From Torymus aiolomorphi (Eukaryota; Arthropoda; Insecta; Hymenoptera; Torymidae), in contig CM070874.1 of assembly GCA_036365515.1 (NCBI GenBank), positions 41,167,083 through 41,231,082 on the forward strand: 64,000 nucleotides of DNA. The letters are read 5' to 3'. Under the pieces are notes generated by a model. That model searched no databases and had not been told where the DNA came from. It worked only from the letters and a program-made list of their open reading frames with translations. Positions 1 through 11,491 of the stretch are shown piece by piece. The translations under genes and the position numbers were made by a program. Positions within the stretch are counted from its first letter, which is position 1, and the number at the start of each line of letters is the position of its first letter.

Positions 1-102
1 TATATAATTTAAAAGAAGCTATAAAACTAGACAAATTGAATGAAATAATAGGAGCCTATGAAATAGAAGAAAATAAGTATAATGAATATTATAATAATTT
101 AC
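1..102 (+). pseudogene. Helitron-associated coiled-coil ORF, C-terminal part, split by piggyBac
   Basis: This is an open reading frame entering from the left edge, rich in Glu, Lys, Asn and Tyr. It runs into the piggyBac target TTAA and resumes in frame at 3979, stopping at 4028-4030. Its tail (KYNEYYNNL, then KEYDLNCLQNL after the insertion) closely matches the tail of the minus-strand ORF at 11492-11894 (KYNEYLEESLKEYNLNYIKNL). That ORF lies downstream of a Helitron helicase. I infer that this is the same accessory ORF in an oppositely oriented Helitron whose 3' end is at 5209. Function is unknown; a coiled coil is likely. Confidence 0.6.
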
Positions 103-106
103 TTAA

Positions 107-757
107 CCCATTAAGTCCCAAATGCAAGTAAATTTTTATCAAAGTTTGAAGTAATGTTAAATATACTTAGCGCTAATATTTATTTACGAAACTTCATACC
201 CTAGTATTTTTGAGGTGGCTCTTTCAGATGCCGCTTTCAGATTTTTGCTATCTCTTTGGTAAAATTAAATATGGCGACTTTTTTCCCGAAAAGTCGGAAA
301 ATTTACACGTTTTTTTTTTTCAAACTTAAATTTCACATCGGAATTGATAAGCAATCTTAACTGATAGTGCATGAATCGTGCAAATGGACTTCGTACTTGA
401 AGATAGAGCCGAACTGAAAATTTAAAATTCAAGATGGCGTCCCCAAAATGGCGGATATTGATAAAAAATTCAGAAAATATAGATATTTTAGGCATCACAC
501 TTGGAAATGGGATTTATTTTACAATATTCAGCATGAAAGTGATTTTATGTTATATTTGTGATTATTTTTAGTAAAAATTTAAGATATTCAAAATGGTGGA
601 TCCAATATGGCGGACAAAATTGTCCAAAAATCCCATATTTTGCTCTGAAATTACATACTCGGGGGTTTTCGGGGTCGCTAAATATGAAAATGTTGTTAAT
701 TTTTCATTTTGACAACATTCAAAATGGTGAATCCAATATGGCGGAAGAAAATTGTTG
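107..757 (+). repeat. piggyBac left long terminal inverted repeat
   Basis: The arm is nearly identical, inverted, to 3325-3974. It also contains two direct copies of a module of about 130 bp: AAAATGGTGGATCCAATATG at 591 and a variant near 721, each followed by ACATACTCGGGGGTTTT. The subterminal TGGCGGA/TCCGCCAT motif recurs and could be a transposase-binding site, which is inference. Confidence 0.85.
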
Positions 758-1298
758 AAAATCCCATATTTTTCTCTGAAATTACATACTCGGGGGTTTT
801 TGGGGTCGTTGAATAGAAAAATGTTGATTTTTCATTTTTAAAAATTTTTGAAATGTAGGATTCAATTTTGTAAATGCTTTTATTCGTGATAAATTATATC
901 TTCAAAACTGAATTTATATTCAAAAAAATAAATACGTTTGCTAAAACTATAAGTTTAAAAAAAATTGTGAATTTTTATTTTCTATTGGGAGCTCAACTGT
1001 CAAATAATTTATAATCAGAAACAGTGGTTTCGGGAAGTTTTCACTAACACAATATTGGTACAAAAACATTTATTTTTGGATGTTTTTGAGATCGATTCTA
1101 TTTCTAATTTCTTGTGAATATTATTTATAAAATTTTTTTTATTTATTTATTTTTTTTTTGACAAAATTTCATTTTGTGAAGTTCTTATAAACGTGTATAA
1201 ATATTGAAAAACTTTATATTTTTGTCAACTGAATTTCAATTTTATTATTTCAAGCACTATTATTGCTTGTTTACTTAGTTCTAACATTATTCGATAAT

Positions 1299-3083
1299 AT
1301 GCCGAGGACAAAATAAAAAACGCACTCATAAATCTATTTCACCAAAACGGTCGAAAAAAAAGCGCCGATATGAAGTCAATGATTCAAAAGATAGTTACCG
1401 TAGCATCATTACGCTTCCTGATCCAAGTGATTCTGGTTCTGCTGATGAATCTGACGACGATTTTCAGGATGCATCCGATGAATCGGAAAATGATATTCCT
1501 GATGATTATGATGATTCTAATGATGATTTTCGTGATGCGTCTGATTTATCTCATTCTAGTGGTTCTGACACTGATAATGAAGAAGATAAAGCTTTTGATA
1601 TTAGTTATAAACAATCTTACAAGAGAGTTTCTGATGATTATACAGAAAAACAAAAAAAGTTGGAAAAAGATCATGTATATGACTGGGTAGATGGCGAATA
1701 TAATTATCCGGAAGAAGTTACTGATTCTTTACTGTTGACTGAAAAGGATAAAAAGATGATTTTGAATAGCAAGCCAGTCGAATTATTTGAGCTATTTTTC
1801 TGTTCATCCATAAAAAAATATATATTATTGATGCCACTTTAGAAAATGGATACAAGCTGTCTCTACTTTTGCTCAATGCCTTTATTGATATTATAATTTT
1901 TTCCTCTTTCAACAAAAGAAAATCAGAAAAAGATTATTGGTCCTCAGATCCATATTTAAAAAGTGAAATAGTTTCATCTGTAATGCCTCGCAATTTATTT
2001 CAAAAAATAAAATCTAAAATCAAATATTCTAAAAAATCAGATGAAGATACAAATGATAAAGCTTGGCGAGTGCGTTCTATTATAAATTTTTTTCGGGAAA
2101 ATATACAAAAATTTGGATATTTCAGAACGGCTCTGTCAATAGATGAAATGATGGTAAAATCATTTGCTCGTACGGTCCTAAAACCATTTATAAGCGGAAA
2201 ACCAATAAGATGGGGGATAAAATTGTGGGGATTATGTACATGTGATGGCTATTTACTGGATTTCGACATATACTGTGGTAAAAATTCTGCAATTGGAAAG
2301 TTATTTTTATCGTGCTTTAGGTTCTAAGGTTGTCATGAGTTTGTTAGATACACTTTTACGCAAAACTATCCCTAGAAAGCTGAGTGAATATCACATATAC
2401 TTTGATAATTTTTTTACAAGTTTTGATTTAATACTACATTTAAAAAAGTTAGGTTTGCGATCAACAGGTACAATTCGTGATAACAGGGTATCAGTAAAAA
2501 ATAAGGTCAATAAAAAAGACGACAGAGGAACTTATGTTGCTAAAAATGATAAAAACAGTGGTATCAATTACGTAACGGTCATGGACTCTAAGCCAGTATC
2601 AATAGTATCTACGGTTGCAGGCATATTACCCCTCAGTACTGTCAAAAGGTTTTGCTTTCAAGCGCGTTCCAAAATCGACTTATTATTTCCGAATGTATTT
2701 CGTATCTACAACAAATATATGGGCGGAGTAGATCTGCACGATAGTCACTACAATAACTTATTACCCTGTATCAGATCAAAAAAATGGACATGGGTTATTT
2801 TCGTTCGTCTTATTCAAAGTGCTATTACAAATGCTGTAGTGATTTACAATGCAGCTAGAAGTGATGGAAAAAAAGTAGGAACTAAAGAGTTCGCACTCAG
2901 TATCGCAAAACATTACATGAACCAAGCAATATCAATGCGTAAAACAGAACATGAACTAAGTACTTAAAAATTGCAATGATATTGTTCTGCAGAATCTTGC
3001 AAAACTAGAACAAGCAAATTTTGTACTGGGTGCAACTTACACATGTGCAAGACATGTTTCGAAAAGTTTCATGACAAAAATTA
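1299..3083 (+). pseudogene. piggyBac transposase (DDE_Tnp_1_7), frameshifted
   Basis: The parts follow family order. An acidic Asp/Ser-rich N-terminus covers about 1320-1800. The catalytic core is at 1869-2967, with LSIDEMMVKSF, RWGIKLWGLC and then FDNFFTS, and further on MGGVDLHDSHYNN. A C-terminal cysteine-rich zinc domain at about 2970-3083 has the pattern C-x5-C ... C-x2-C-x4-C-x2-C. The frame breaks at least four times: a TAA just after the first ATG (1299), shifts near 1800-1830 and 2290, and a stop at 2967 before the Cys-rich domain. The gene is therefore dead, although the ends of the element are intact and could respond to a transposase made elsewhere. Confidence 0.9.
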
Positions 3084-3324
3084 ATTCTAAATATAATAAA
3101 AATAAAAATAAAAAATAAATAAAAAAATTTTAAAAATGAAAATAACAAAAAAAGAGATCCTCGTATTCGTATACCTCCACGTGGTGAGGGTTGGGCAACG
3201 TCGAAAATTGACGGCTAAAAGGCGTATAAAATATTTATTTTTATTTAAAACTAATAAAATCCAAACGAACGACAATTGTAACCTCATAATTTCTAAATTC
3301 AGAGTAAAAAATAAAATTTTTCAA

Positions 3325-3974
3325 CAATTTTTTGTCCGCCGTAATAAATCCACCATTTTGAATATTTGAAAAATGAAAAATTAACAACATTTTCATATTT
3401 AGCGACCCCGAAAACCCCAGAGTATGTAATTTCAGAGCAAAATATGGGATTTTTGGAAAATTTTGTCCGCCATATTGGATCCGCCATTTTGAATATCTTA
3501 AATTTTTACTAAAAATAATCACAAATATAACATAAAATCACTTTCATGCTGAATATTGTAAAATAAATCCCATTTCCAAGTGTGATGCCTAAAATATCTA
3601 TATTTTCTGAATTTTTTATCAATATCCGCCATTTTGGGGACGCCATCTTGAATTTTAAATTTTCAGTTCGGCTCTATCTTCAAGTACGAAGTCCATTTGC
3701 ACGATTCATGGACTATCAGTTAAGATTGCTTACCAATTCCGATGTGAAATTTAAGTTTGAAAAAAAAAGAACGTGTAAATTTTCCGACTTTTCCGGAAAA
3801 AAGTCGCCATATTTAATTTTACCAAAGAGATAGCAAAAATCTGAAACCGGCATCTGAAAGAGCCACCTCAAAAATACTAGGGTATGAAGTTTCGTAAATA
3901 AATATTAGCGCTAAGTATATTTAACATTACTTCAAACTTTGATAAAAATTTACTTGCATTTGGGACTTAATGGG
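3325..3974 (-). repeat. piggyBac right long terminal inverted repeat
   Basis: This is the inverted partner of 107-757. The match runs from the terminal GGGACTTAATGGG inward to the TCCACCATTTTGAATATT region. Differences between the arms are few, so the element is fairly young despite its dead transposase. Confidence 0.85.
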
Positions 3975-3978
3975 TTAA

Positions 3979-4030
3979 AGAATATGATTTAAATTGTTTA
4001 CAAAATTTAACTGAAAAATATGAAAAATAA
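3979..4030 (+). pseudogene. End of the split Helitron-associated ORF
   Basis: This continues the frame of 1-102 across one copy of TTAA and ends at TAA 4028-4030. See the entry at position 1. Its residues resemble the end of the ORF at 11492. Confidence 0.6.
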
Positions 4031-5164
4031 AATTAACGAGATTTTTAATATAAAATTTCAACTCAATTTTTTAGTATAAGATATTTGAAATTTCACAAAA
4101 ATGGTATTAAGCTATATTAATTTCTAAATCTATTATTTTACATTTATTTCTTTCACGTATCCAATAAAATGTTTAAAAGCATAAATGTATATAACAGAAA
4201 CAATAAAAATATATGTTTCCAAATTATAAATAGGTTACAAAAACGTTACAGGATATGTTAAAGACAAGAAATTTAAAAATTGATTTTTCATAAATATATT
4301 TGTCAAATTAAATAGACGTAAAATATAAAGTAAAATATAAAAGTATATACAAAAATATATACATATATAAGCTATAAAAGAAAATTATTCTTAAGTAAAT
4401 TATTATTACATATTAATATGAAATATGTGAAATTTTATGAAAATTTAACTATATTAATTTTTAAATCTAGTCCAGTAGACTACATTGTATTAGATTCTTT
4501 CATGTATCCAACATAATGTTTAAAAGCACAAATACATATAACAGGAACAATAAATATATATGTTTCCAAATTGTAAAAAGGTTACAAAAACAATTAAGGA
4601 TATATTAAAGATAATATAAATAAAAACAATATTTTTTAATAAATTTCTATTCAACAATTTTCGATAAATATTTTCGGGAATTTCAAATAGAAATCAAATA
4701 TAATGTAAATCATATAAAAATATATTTAATAATTATAAAATTTTAGGCTACAGTGCTAATGTAGGGCTACTGGCAAAGGATACCACTTAAAATAACAATC
4801 CAACGCGCTCATGAACAGTACCCCCAGGGTGACGTGGAAAACTGTTCGTTTCATCAACCAATCTTTATAGTTAAATCAATTAAAAAAATAAATAAATAAA
4901 TATCAATATTATTACATAGAACTTGCTATACTCGACAATTCTTCTAATTAATTATATCATGATTTATAACTTATTTAATTTCCTCTTTAAATATTCCTGA
5001 TTACATGTCCGATATATCTTCCATTCTAAAATGTCCCCGATAACAAAAACTTTTTGTCCTTTGTTAATGTCCATTTCTTCAGAACAATGATAAAATTTTT
5101 AATAATATAAATATCCAGTGCTACTGACTATAGATTTGTATTTTTTATTATAATTACAACATAC
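4031..5164 (+). other. AT-rich 3' noncoding part of the plus-strand Helitron
   Basis: No coding signal is visible. Two diverged copies of a block of about 400 bp can be seen: one near 4075-4270 and one near 4445-4630, sharing CATGTATCCAACATAATGTTTAAAAGCA-like and TATATGTTTCCAAATT-type strings. The distance from ORF stop to Helitron 3' end (about 1.18 kb) matches the equivalent distance in the opposite Helitron once its copia insertion is removed (about 1.16 kb). Confidence 0.5.
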
Positions 5165-5209
5165 CGGGGGTTGGCGAGTGGAGCGAGTAGGGGGGCGAAG
5201 CCCCACTAG
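5165..5209 (+). other. Helitron 3' terminus (plus strand): hairpin followed by CTAG
   Basis: GGGGGTTGGCGAGTGGAGCG leads to the hairpin GGGGC-GAA-GCCCC (5192-5204) and then ACTAG, followed by T of a (TA)n tract. Helitrons end in CTRR after a short GC hairpin and insert between A and T, so this fits. A homologous terminus on the other strand lies at 5486-5525. Confidence 0.7.
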
Positions 5210-5242
<33 letters not shown>

Positions 5243-5485
5243 TTCATACCCGTAACTTTGAGGATCTAGAGTTTCTTTCGCCAGAGTCTTGCGCGCTTGA
5301 CTAAAGAAATAATCCCCTCTCTGAGTAGAAGGTACTAATATAGATCCTCAAAAGTACCGTTTCATACCTTGGCACTTTGAGGATAAATCCTCAAAGTGCC
5401 GAAAAATCCTCAAAGTATCGGTATGCTGCTGAATAGAATCCTCAAAGGATGCAAATGGTATTTATACATATTTTATATATATATA
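5210..5485. repeat. Short repeat with clustered TTTGAGGA/TCCTCAAA palindromes
   Basis: The interval separates the two Helitron tails and is edged by (TA)n. It contains at least five copies of ACTTTGAGGAT or its complement, including a back-to-back pair (TTTGAGGATAAATCCTCAAA), plus the string CTTGACTAAAGAAATAAT. The same motif set, including the ACTAAAGAAATAAT string inverted, occurs at 33689-34026. It is probably a small nonautonomous element; the class is not identified. Confidence 0.5.
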
Positions 5486-5525
5486 CTAGGGGGTACCCCC
5501 CTGCTCGCTCCGCTCGCCAACCCCC

Positions 5526-6441
5526 TATTAGTAAGTGGACTTTTTATTTATCAGTTTTTATTCTAAAATTAAAAAAAAAAATAGTAGAGATTATTATATA
5601 AAAAAACGTAAGGATCATAAGTCTTTATTTAAAAAATATTTAACGTACGAGCATAAGCATCACAGTTTCTAGGAGTGAGATTATGTGACGTTTTCGACCC
5701 TGAAATCAAAGATTAAGTACAAATAACTTTCTGTACGGTATGTGGAAAAATTGTATATTGCCTTCGGTACCAATGAGGACCACGAACGCACGCGAGTTGT
5801 GCCTTCGCTTCGCTTGATCCTGAAATTATGGATAAGCACAAATAATTTTCTGTACGACATATGAGGAAATTGTATATCTCTAGGTAAAGGTAATATATGG
5901 GCTGAACAGTGACAGAGACTCTATATAATATATAAAAGATATAAAAAGTCTATCTTTTCCACGCCACCCAAGAGGTAGATAGGTAGGCGCCTTTTTTATA
6001 GAGGTTTCCCCTTTTTTACTATCTTTGAATTCATTTTCCATTAAATATGTCATTTTTTGTTTTTGTAATAAAAAGTTAGTAAAAAAAGGCCTATTCCTCT
6101 GTTAAAAAACTGTATAATTTTCAAGTATTACTTTTATTCTATTAAATAAACATATGTTATATTTTTAAACATTTTTATAGTTATTTAAATAACATAAATT
6201 TTAAACTTGAAAGTCATTCAAAGCTTTTGAACTTCATATTGATTTCAAAGGTCGCTCAAAGTATGACGCTAAAAATATTAATTATGAAGGTCGCTGAAAG
6301 CAGACCGAAACTTAAATCGAAACCGTTGTTGAATTCTAAAAGTAGATCGATTTTGAAGGTTATGCAAAAGATCAGTTTGTAAGCCATTGAAAATATATTA
6401 ATTTTAAAGGTTGTTGAAAGCTGATCTATTTTGGAGGTCTG
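5526..6441 (-). other. Helitron 3' noncoding region with AAGGTCGCTGAAAGCAGACC-type repeats
   Basis: This has no coding signal. From about 6240 a degenerate unit appears several times, with consensus TTTTGAAGGTCGCTGAAAG. The same unit continues beyond the copia insertion at 11285-11480. Two similar segments, CTGTACGGTATGTGGAAAAATTG (5735) and CTGTACGACATATGAGGAAATTG (5852), form another internal repeat. Confidence 0.5.
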
Positions 6442-6670
6442 TGTTGAGAATATACATATTATATTGTACAGCGCGCGACACACGTATATGTACACATGTG
6501 TGTCTTCCCACCCCATAACGTGTTAGAGCCGACGGGCGAGCGCGACGCTCCTGCAAACTTGTCGTCAGACCGAGAATGGCCCGCGCCAAGTATAGTCATA
6601 CTGTATCTTAGATTAAGTCTCTTAAATAAACTCTTTTATTCTATCCAATTTGTGTGTCCTTTATTCAACA
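6442..6670 (+). repeat. copia 5' LTR
   Basis: The LTR is 229 bp, starts TGTTGAGAATATAC and ends TTTATTCAACA, with 6-bp inverted termini. A partial direct copy lies at 11194-11283, identical apart from a few substitutions. Confidence 0.9.
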
Positions 6671-6690
6671 TGATAGCAGAGCGTGGTTAC
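6671..6690 (+). promoter_or_regulatory. copia primer-binding site
   Basis: TGATAGCAGAGCGTGGTTAC directly follows the LTR. It resembles the complement of the 3' end of animal initiator tRNA-Met (TGGTAGCAGAGG...). The assignment comes from memory of that tRNA and tolerates a few mismatches. Confidence 0.6.
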
Positions 6691-6883
6691 TTCTCAGCTC
6701 TCTATCTTAACCTTCGGGAAAAGATAGAGTGCTTATATCAAGACGCCTGACAAAAGGGAAGAAAAAGACTCCGAGCACGAAGGAACGCTCAAGTCGAAGG
6801 AAGAAGCCACAACACCGAAGGTCAAGCAAGAAGAAGAAGATTCCGAACACGAAGGAACGTTCGAGAATAATCAAGAAGACGAA

Positions 6884-7461
6884 ATGGATAAAAAGGATGT
6901 TTCAATACCAGTATTCGATGGCGGAAACTACAGTATGTGGAAAAAGAGGATCCAAATGTAGATGAAGCTCAAAAAATGTGAAATTGTGATAGAAAGAGAA
7001 AAGAGTGAAACAGACAAAGTAGAAGAATGGAAACAGAATGATTTGAGAGCAATAAATATAATTTATAGTGCGATATCAGATAAACAATTATAATTTGTTT
7101 GTGAAGAAGAAACAGCATACAAAATTATGAAGAAGCTAGACAGTATGTATTTAAAAGAATCAACGGCGTTATAAATAGTCTGCAGGAATAGACTGGAGAA
7201 ATTAAGATTAAGAAACTATAGTGATTCTGAGGCATTTTTCAGTGATTTTGAAAAAACGGTAAATGAGTTATAAGGCGGGTAAATGAGTTATAAGATAAGT
7301 GAGTTATAAGGCGCGGGTGTAAAATAAGCGAAAAAGAAAAATTGAATTATATGCTCAATACGTTACCAGAATCATACAGTTATATAGGTGATTTGGTTGA
7401 TACATTGAAAGAAGAAGAATAAACGGCTGATTACATACGAAACAAAATTAAGCTAGCTGAA
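6884..7461 (+). pseudogene. copia Gag, multiple stops
   Basis: From ATG 6884 the frame reads a copia-type Gag N-terminus (IPVFDGGNYSMWKKR) and then meets stops near 6959, 7091, 7171, 7270 and 7420. At 7255-7310 a triplicated GAGTTATAAG string adds further damage. Gag should form the particle shell in the cytoplasm; this copy cannot. Confidence 0.8.
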
Positions 7462-8259
7462 ATGAAGAATCGAAAAGAGCATAACGAGAGAAGTACGAAT
7501 GTATTTACTGCAAGAAAAGGAAACTGCTATAAGTGTGGAAAACCTGGTCATTTCGGACGAGATTGCCAAGATGGAGGACAAGCAGGTAGCAACGGCAGCT
7601 CATGGAGAGGATGGACACGTGGTCGCAGCCGAGGCACAGCCGGAAGAGGCCATTACGGCAGAGGAAGCGGAAAATTCCATGGACAACAAGGAACCAGCAC
7701 GAGCGAACAGAGCGGCGAAGGTGCGAGCGCATGGATAACGACGACACACGCTGCGTACACCAACGGAACAAACAGGTCAGGTATGAGCGAGATAGAGTGG
7801 ATACTCGATAGCGGATGTTCTGATCATATTATAAATAACGAAAATTATTTTGAAAAATGTATTAGTTTAAAAGAACCGGTAAATATTTATCTCGGTGATA
7901 ATAGAGCTATAAAAGCTACAAAGATAGGAACTCTATCTCTTTATTTTGTCCCCTTAGGGAAGCAAAATAAAGTTAATATTAATAATGTTTATTTTGCTAA
8001 GGAAATGAATGCTAATTTAATAAGTGTTGGAAAATTAACGAATAATAAGAATACGGTAATTTTGAAAGGAAAAGTTGCAAAAATTATAGATAGTGATAAT
8101 AAATTAACTGCAATAGCATTTAAATTTAATGATACATATAAGATGAAAAGTAAATTGGGAAGGAATATAAGTTGTGTAAATAGTTCCGAACAGAATAATA
8201 ACATGAGCCAAAAGGAAAGATGGTATAGAGTGTTAGGTCACGTAAATTTTAGATATTTG
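7462..8259 (+). pseudogene. copia nucleocapsid zinc knuckle and protease
   Basis: This is an open frame of about 266 codons. A CCHC knuckle is seen (CYKCGKPGHFGRDC, CX2CX4HX4C), followed by a Gly/Arg-rich stretch, then the aspartic protease motif LDSGCSDH and the start of the GAG-pre-integrase domain (RWYRVLGHVNFRYL). The frame is cut at 8260 by the MITE insertion and resumes at 8531. Without the insertion it would run on into integrase. Confidence 0.85.
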
Positions 8260-8530
8260 CACTGAAAAAAATTTGGCACTCGAGCTGACCCGATGAGTAC
8301 ATACGCTATGCCGAAAGTAGGATAGAATGTTGTACCGCGATTCGGCACATCTCCTGCCCCGTACTGTCACTGCTCCTGTACCGTAAAAGCGTCGCGCGTC
8401 CCGTACTGGCACAGCTCCTGTCCCGTTCGGGACAAACGCTGTGCCAAAAGTGGGTGCTCTGACACACGCAGCGAAGGGGGCGCTGACGAACTGTGATGGA
8501 AACAAACGCCGTGCCAAATTTTTTTCAGTG
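8260..8530. mobile_element. 271-bp MITE with 20-bp perfect TIRs (CACTG...CAGTG)
   Basis: CACTGAAAAAAATTTGGCAC at 8260-8279 is the exact inverse of GTGCCAAATTTTTTTCAGTG at 8511-8530. The element is flanked by TG on both sides, and its removal rejoins the copia GAG-pre-integrase domain in frame. CACTG termini with a 2-bp duplication fit the CACTA/EnSpm (CMC) group, which is inference. It contains internal partial repeats of CCGTACTGGCACAGCTCCTG. Confidence 0.85.
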
Positions 8531-11156
8531 TGGATACGATATGTAAACAGCAGTTATTAACGGGCGTTCCAAATGAACTTGAATCTGAATTTATGAAATG
8601 TAAAACTTGTATTGAAAATAAGATGCATAACTTGCCATTTACTAATAATAGAACAAAGGCGAAAGATATATTAGAAATTATACATACGGATGTATGCGGT
8701 CCCTTTAAAACTACTGGGTTTAGCGGAGAAAAATATTTCGTTTCTTTTATTGATGATTATAGTAAAATAGCTAAAGTTTATTGCATAAAGACTAAAGAGG
8801 AAGTTTTTGATTGTTTATTCAATTTGTAAATGAAACTGAAAATTTAATCGGAAAAAGAATAAAAATATTGAGATGTGATAACGGGAAAGAATACTTAAAT
8901 AATCGGTTTTATAAATTTGCCAAAGAAAAGGGTATTATTATTAATAATTGTCCGACGTATGTGCACGAATTAAACGGCACAGCTGAAAGATTTAATAGAA
9001 CGATAATGGATAAAGCGCGATGTTTACTATCAGAGGCAAAAGTACACAAATGCTACTGGCCAGAAATAATATGTGCCGCGACGTATTTGAAAAATCGTAC
9101 GTTAGCAAATACGATTGAAAGAAAAACACCTTATGAAATATTTTTTAGAAAGAGATCAAATGTCGAACATTTACGTTTGTACGGGAGTAAAGTTTTTGTA
9201 AGAAAACCGGAACAAAAAAGATTGTCTAAATGGGATCAAAAAGCTGAAATGGGAATATTGTTAGGTTATAGTGATGTAGGCTATAGAGTACTTATAAATA
9301 ATAAAATAATTGTTGCAAGGCATGTGGATATTATAGAAAGAGATGTTAAATGCATTGGTATTGATTATAAAGATAATATTGATAACGATGATAGTACAGA
9401 AAGTGATGCAAGTACAAACGATGATTTATCGGATAATGTCTTTGAAAACGCGAATGAATCCGAAGAGCAACAAGGTAAAGTAAAAGAAAAGAATAATTTA
9501 TCGTTACATCAACCTTCGGGGAAATATAAAGATACAGAAAACGCAACATTGAAAGTTCCGCGAAAATCTATGCGTGATAGGAAAAGTCCTGTAAGATACC
9601 CAGAAAAGAAAAGCTATAATATTTATGTAAGATACTGTAGAGTAGATACGCCTTGTACATTTGAGGAGGCGATGAATAGTAAAGAAAGTAAAAATTGGCA
9701 AGAAGCCATGAATAAAGAAATCGAATGCATAAATAAAAATAAAACTTGGGAATTAGTCGATAGAGTACAAAATAAAAAAGTTATAGATGTAAAATGGGTT
9801 TACACAAGAAAATCAGATAATAGGTACAAAGCTAGCCTAGTTGTGAGAGCTTTTCAACAAACAGATGTAATTAATGACATATATTCCCCAGTTGCGAAAA
9901 ATCAAACGTTAAATATTTTATTTTCATATTGCTGCCAAAATGGGCTCAAAATAGAACAAATGGATGTAGAGATAGCATTCTTAAATGGAAAGGTAACTAC
10001 GGAGGTATATGTCAATCAACCAAAAGGTTATGAAGATGGAACCGAACGAGTGTATAAATTGTCAAAAGCGTTGTATGGATTGAGAGAAAGTCCTAGAGAC
10101 TGGTATGAATGCTTTGATGAATATGTTATGAAACTTGGCTTTAGAAAGAGCAATGTAGAATTATTCCTATATATACATGGAAAAGACAAAGACATTGTTC
10201 ACCTATTAATATACGTAGACGATTTGTTGATTTGTGGAAAAGATGAAAAGAAAATACAAAGAATAAAGAAATTGTTATCTGATCGTTTCAAAATGAAAGA
10301 TTTAGGTGAAATAAATGAGTATCTAGGCATAAATGTAAAGCATGATTATATAAATGATAAGATGGAATTAAGTCAAGAAAAATATATTGAGTCACTAGCA
10401 ACTAAATTTCACATAAAAGATAGTAAGTTATATGGCACTCTGATGGAGACAAATTTAAAAATTGAAAATTCCAAAGAGTTCGAACCAAATATAAAATATA
10501 GGAATTTAATTGGCGCATTATTATATGTTAGTTCTGGCACTCGACCAGACATTAGTCATAGCGTAAATTACTTAAGTAGATTCCAAAATTGTTACACCGA
10601 GACACATTGGAAATATGCATTACGAATTTTGAAATATTTTTATTTAACGAAAAAATTAAGTTTACAATATAACAGAAATAAAAATTGTGAAATAATTGAT
10701 GGCTATGTAGACGCAGATTGGGCTGGAGACAATGTTGATAGGAAGTCCACATCAGGTTATGTAATTCGAGTTTTTGGGAATGTAATTGATTGGAAATCGC
10801 GAACACAAAAATGTATAACGAAGGCTTCGACATATGCAGAGTACGTTGCGTTATCTGAAATAGTAAGCGAATTGAAATATCTAAAAGAATTATTAAAAAC
10901 GTTTGACTTGGATATTGAAAAACCAATAAAGATTTATGAAGATAATTCAGGTGCGATAAATATAGCGAACTTTGGAAACTTTACGAAAAATTCAAAACAC
11001 ATTGAGATTCATTACCATTATGTACACGAGGGCATTAAAAACAAAGAGATTGAAATTGTAAAAATCGACTCAGAAAATAATATAGCCGATGTATTCACGA
11101 AAGCATTATGTAAAGATAAGTTTGTTAAATTCAGAGAATTGTTAAATGTAAAATGA
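8531..11156 (+). pseudogene. copia Pol: integrase, reverse transcriptase, RNase H
   Basis: The integrase zinc region (CKTCIENKMHNLPF) is followed by the catalytic core (IHTDVCGPF, CDNGKEYLNN, ELNGTAERFNRT), giving a D,D-35-E pattern. RT has MDVEIAFLNGK and YVDDLLICG, and RNase H has DGYVDADWAGD and KSTSGYV. One frameshift lies at about 8815-8829 inside the integrase core. The remaining 781 codons (8811-11156) are fully open. Order and motifs are diagnostic of Ty1/copia. Confidence 0.93.
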
Positions 11157-11193
11157 AAATGATGAAATAGTACAACATAAATGTAAGGAGGCG

Positions 11194-11283
11194 TGTTGAG
11201 AATATACATATTATATTGTACAGCGCGAGACACACACTTATGTACACATGTGTGTCTCCCCACCCCATAACGTGTGAGAGCCG
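11194..11283 (+). repeat. copia 3' LTR, truncated to 90 bp
   Basis: This matches 6442-6531, breaks off after GAGAGCCGA and runs into Helitron repeat sequence. The polypurine tract lies just before it. Confidence 0.9.
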
Positions 11284-11284
11284 A

Positions 11285-11491
11285 TCTTAAAGGCCGCTGA
11301 TAACAGACTGGTTTTGAAGATCATTGATAGGAGACTAATTTTAAAGGTCGCTGATAGCAGACCGATTTTAAAAACATTTTTTAATAATGTTGTTGGTAGC
11401 AGACCAATTAAGACATTTTTTAATACATTTTTTTTTAATTTAAAAGTCAATAGAAGTAGACCAATTTTGAAGGTCGCTGAAAGCAGACCAA
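11285..11491 (-). repeat. Tandem degenerate repeat, unit about 30-40 bp (AAGGTCGCTGAAAGCAGACC)
   Basis: At least five copies of GCTGAtAgcAGACcgatTTT with interleaved AAGGTCG are seen, continuing the array at 6240-6441 on the other side of copia. They lie in the 3' noncoding region of the Helitron. Confidence 0.6.

Larger units (their letters stand above)
103..3978 (+). mobile_element. piggyBac element, 3.9 kb, with TTAA target duplication and long TIRs
   Basis: TTAA lies at 103-106 and again at 3975-3978. Inside it the element starts CCCATTAAGTCCC and ends GGGACTTAATGGG. TTAA duplication with a CCC start is the piggyBac hallmark. The terminal inverted repeats are unusually long (about 650 bp each) and flank a transposase pseudogene of the DDE_Tnp_1_7 family. 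Removing the element and one TTAA restores a reading frame shared by 1-102 and 3979-4030, so the boundaries are exact. Confidence 0.95.
6442..11283 (+). mobile_element. Ty1/copia retrotransposon, 3' LTR truncated, interrupted by a MITE
   Basis: It has a 229-bp 5' LTR (6442-6670, TGTTGA...TCAACA), a primer-binding site, gag, zinc knuckle, protease, integrase, reverse transcriptase and RNase H in copia order (integrase before RT), a polypurine tract (AAGGAGGCG, 11185-11193) and only the first 90 bp of the 3' LTR (11194-11283). It sits in the Helitron repeat region at 6240-6440 and 11285-11480. Gag has several stops, so the copy is dead. Confidence 0.95.
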
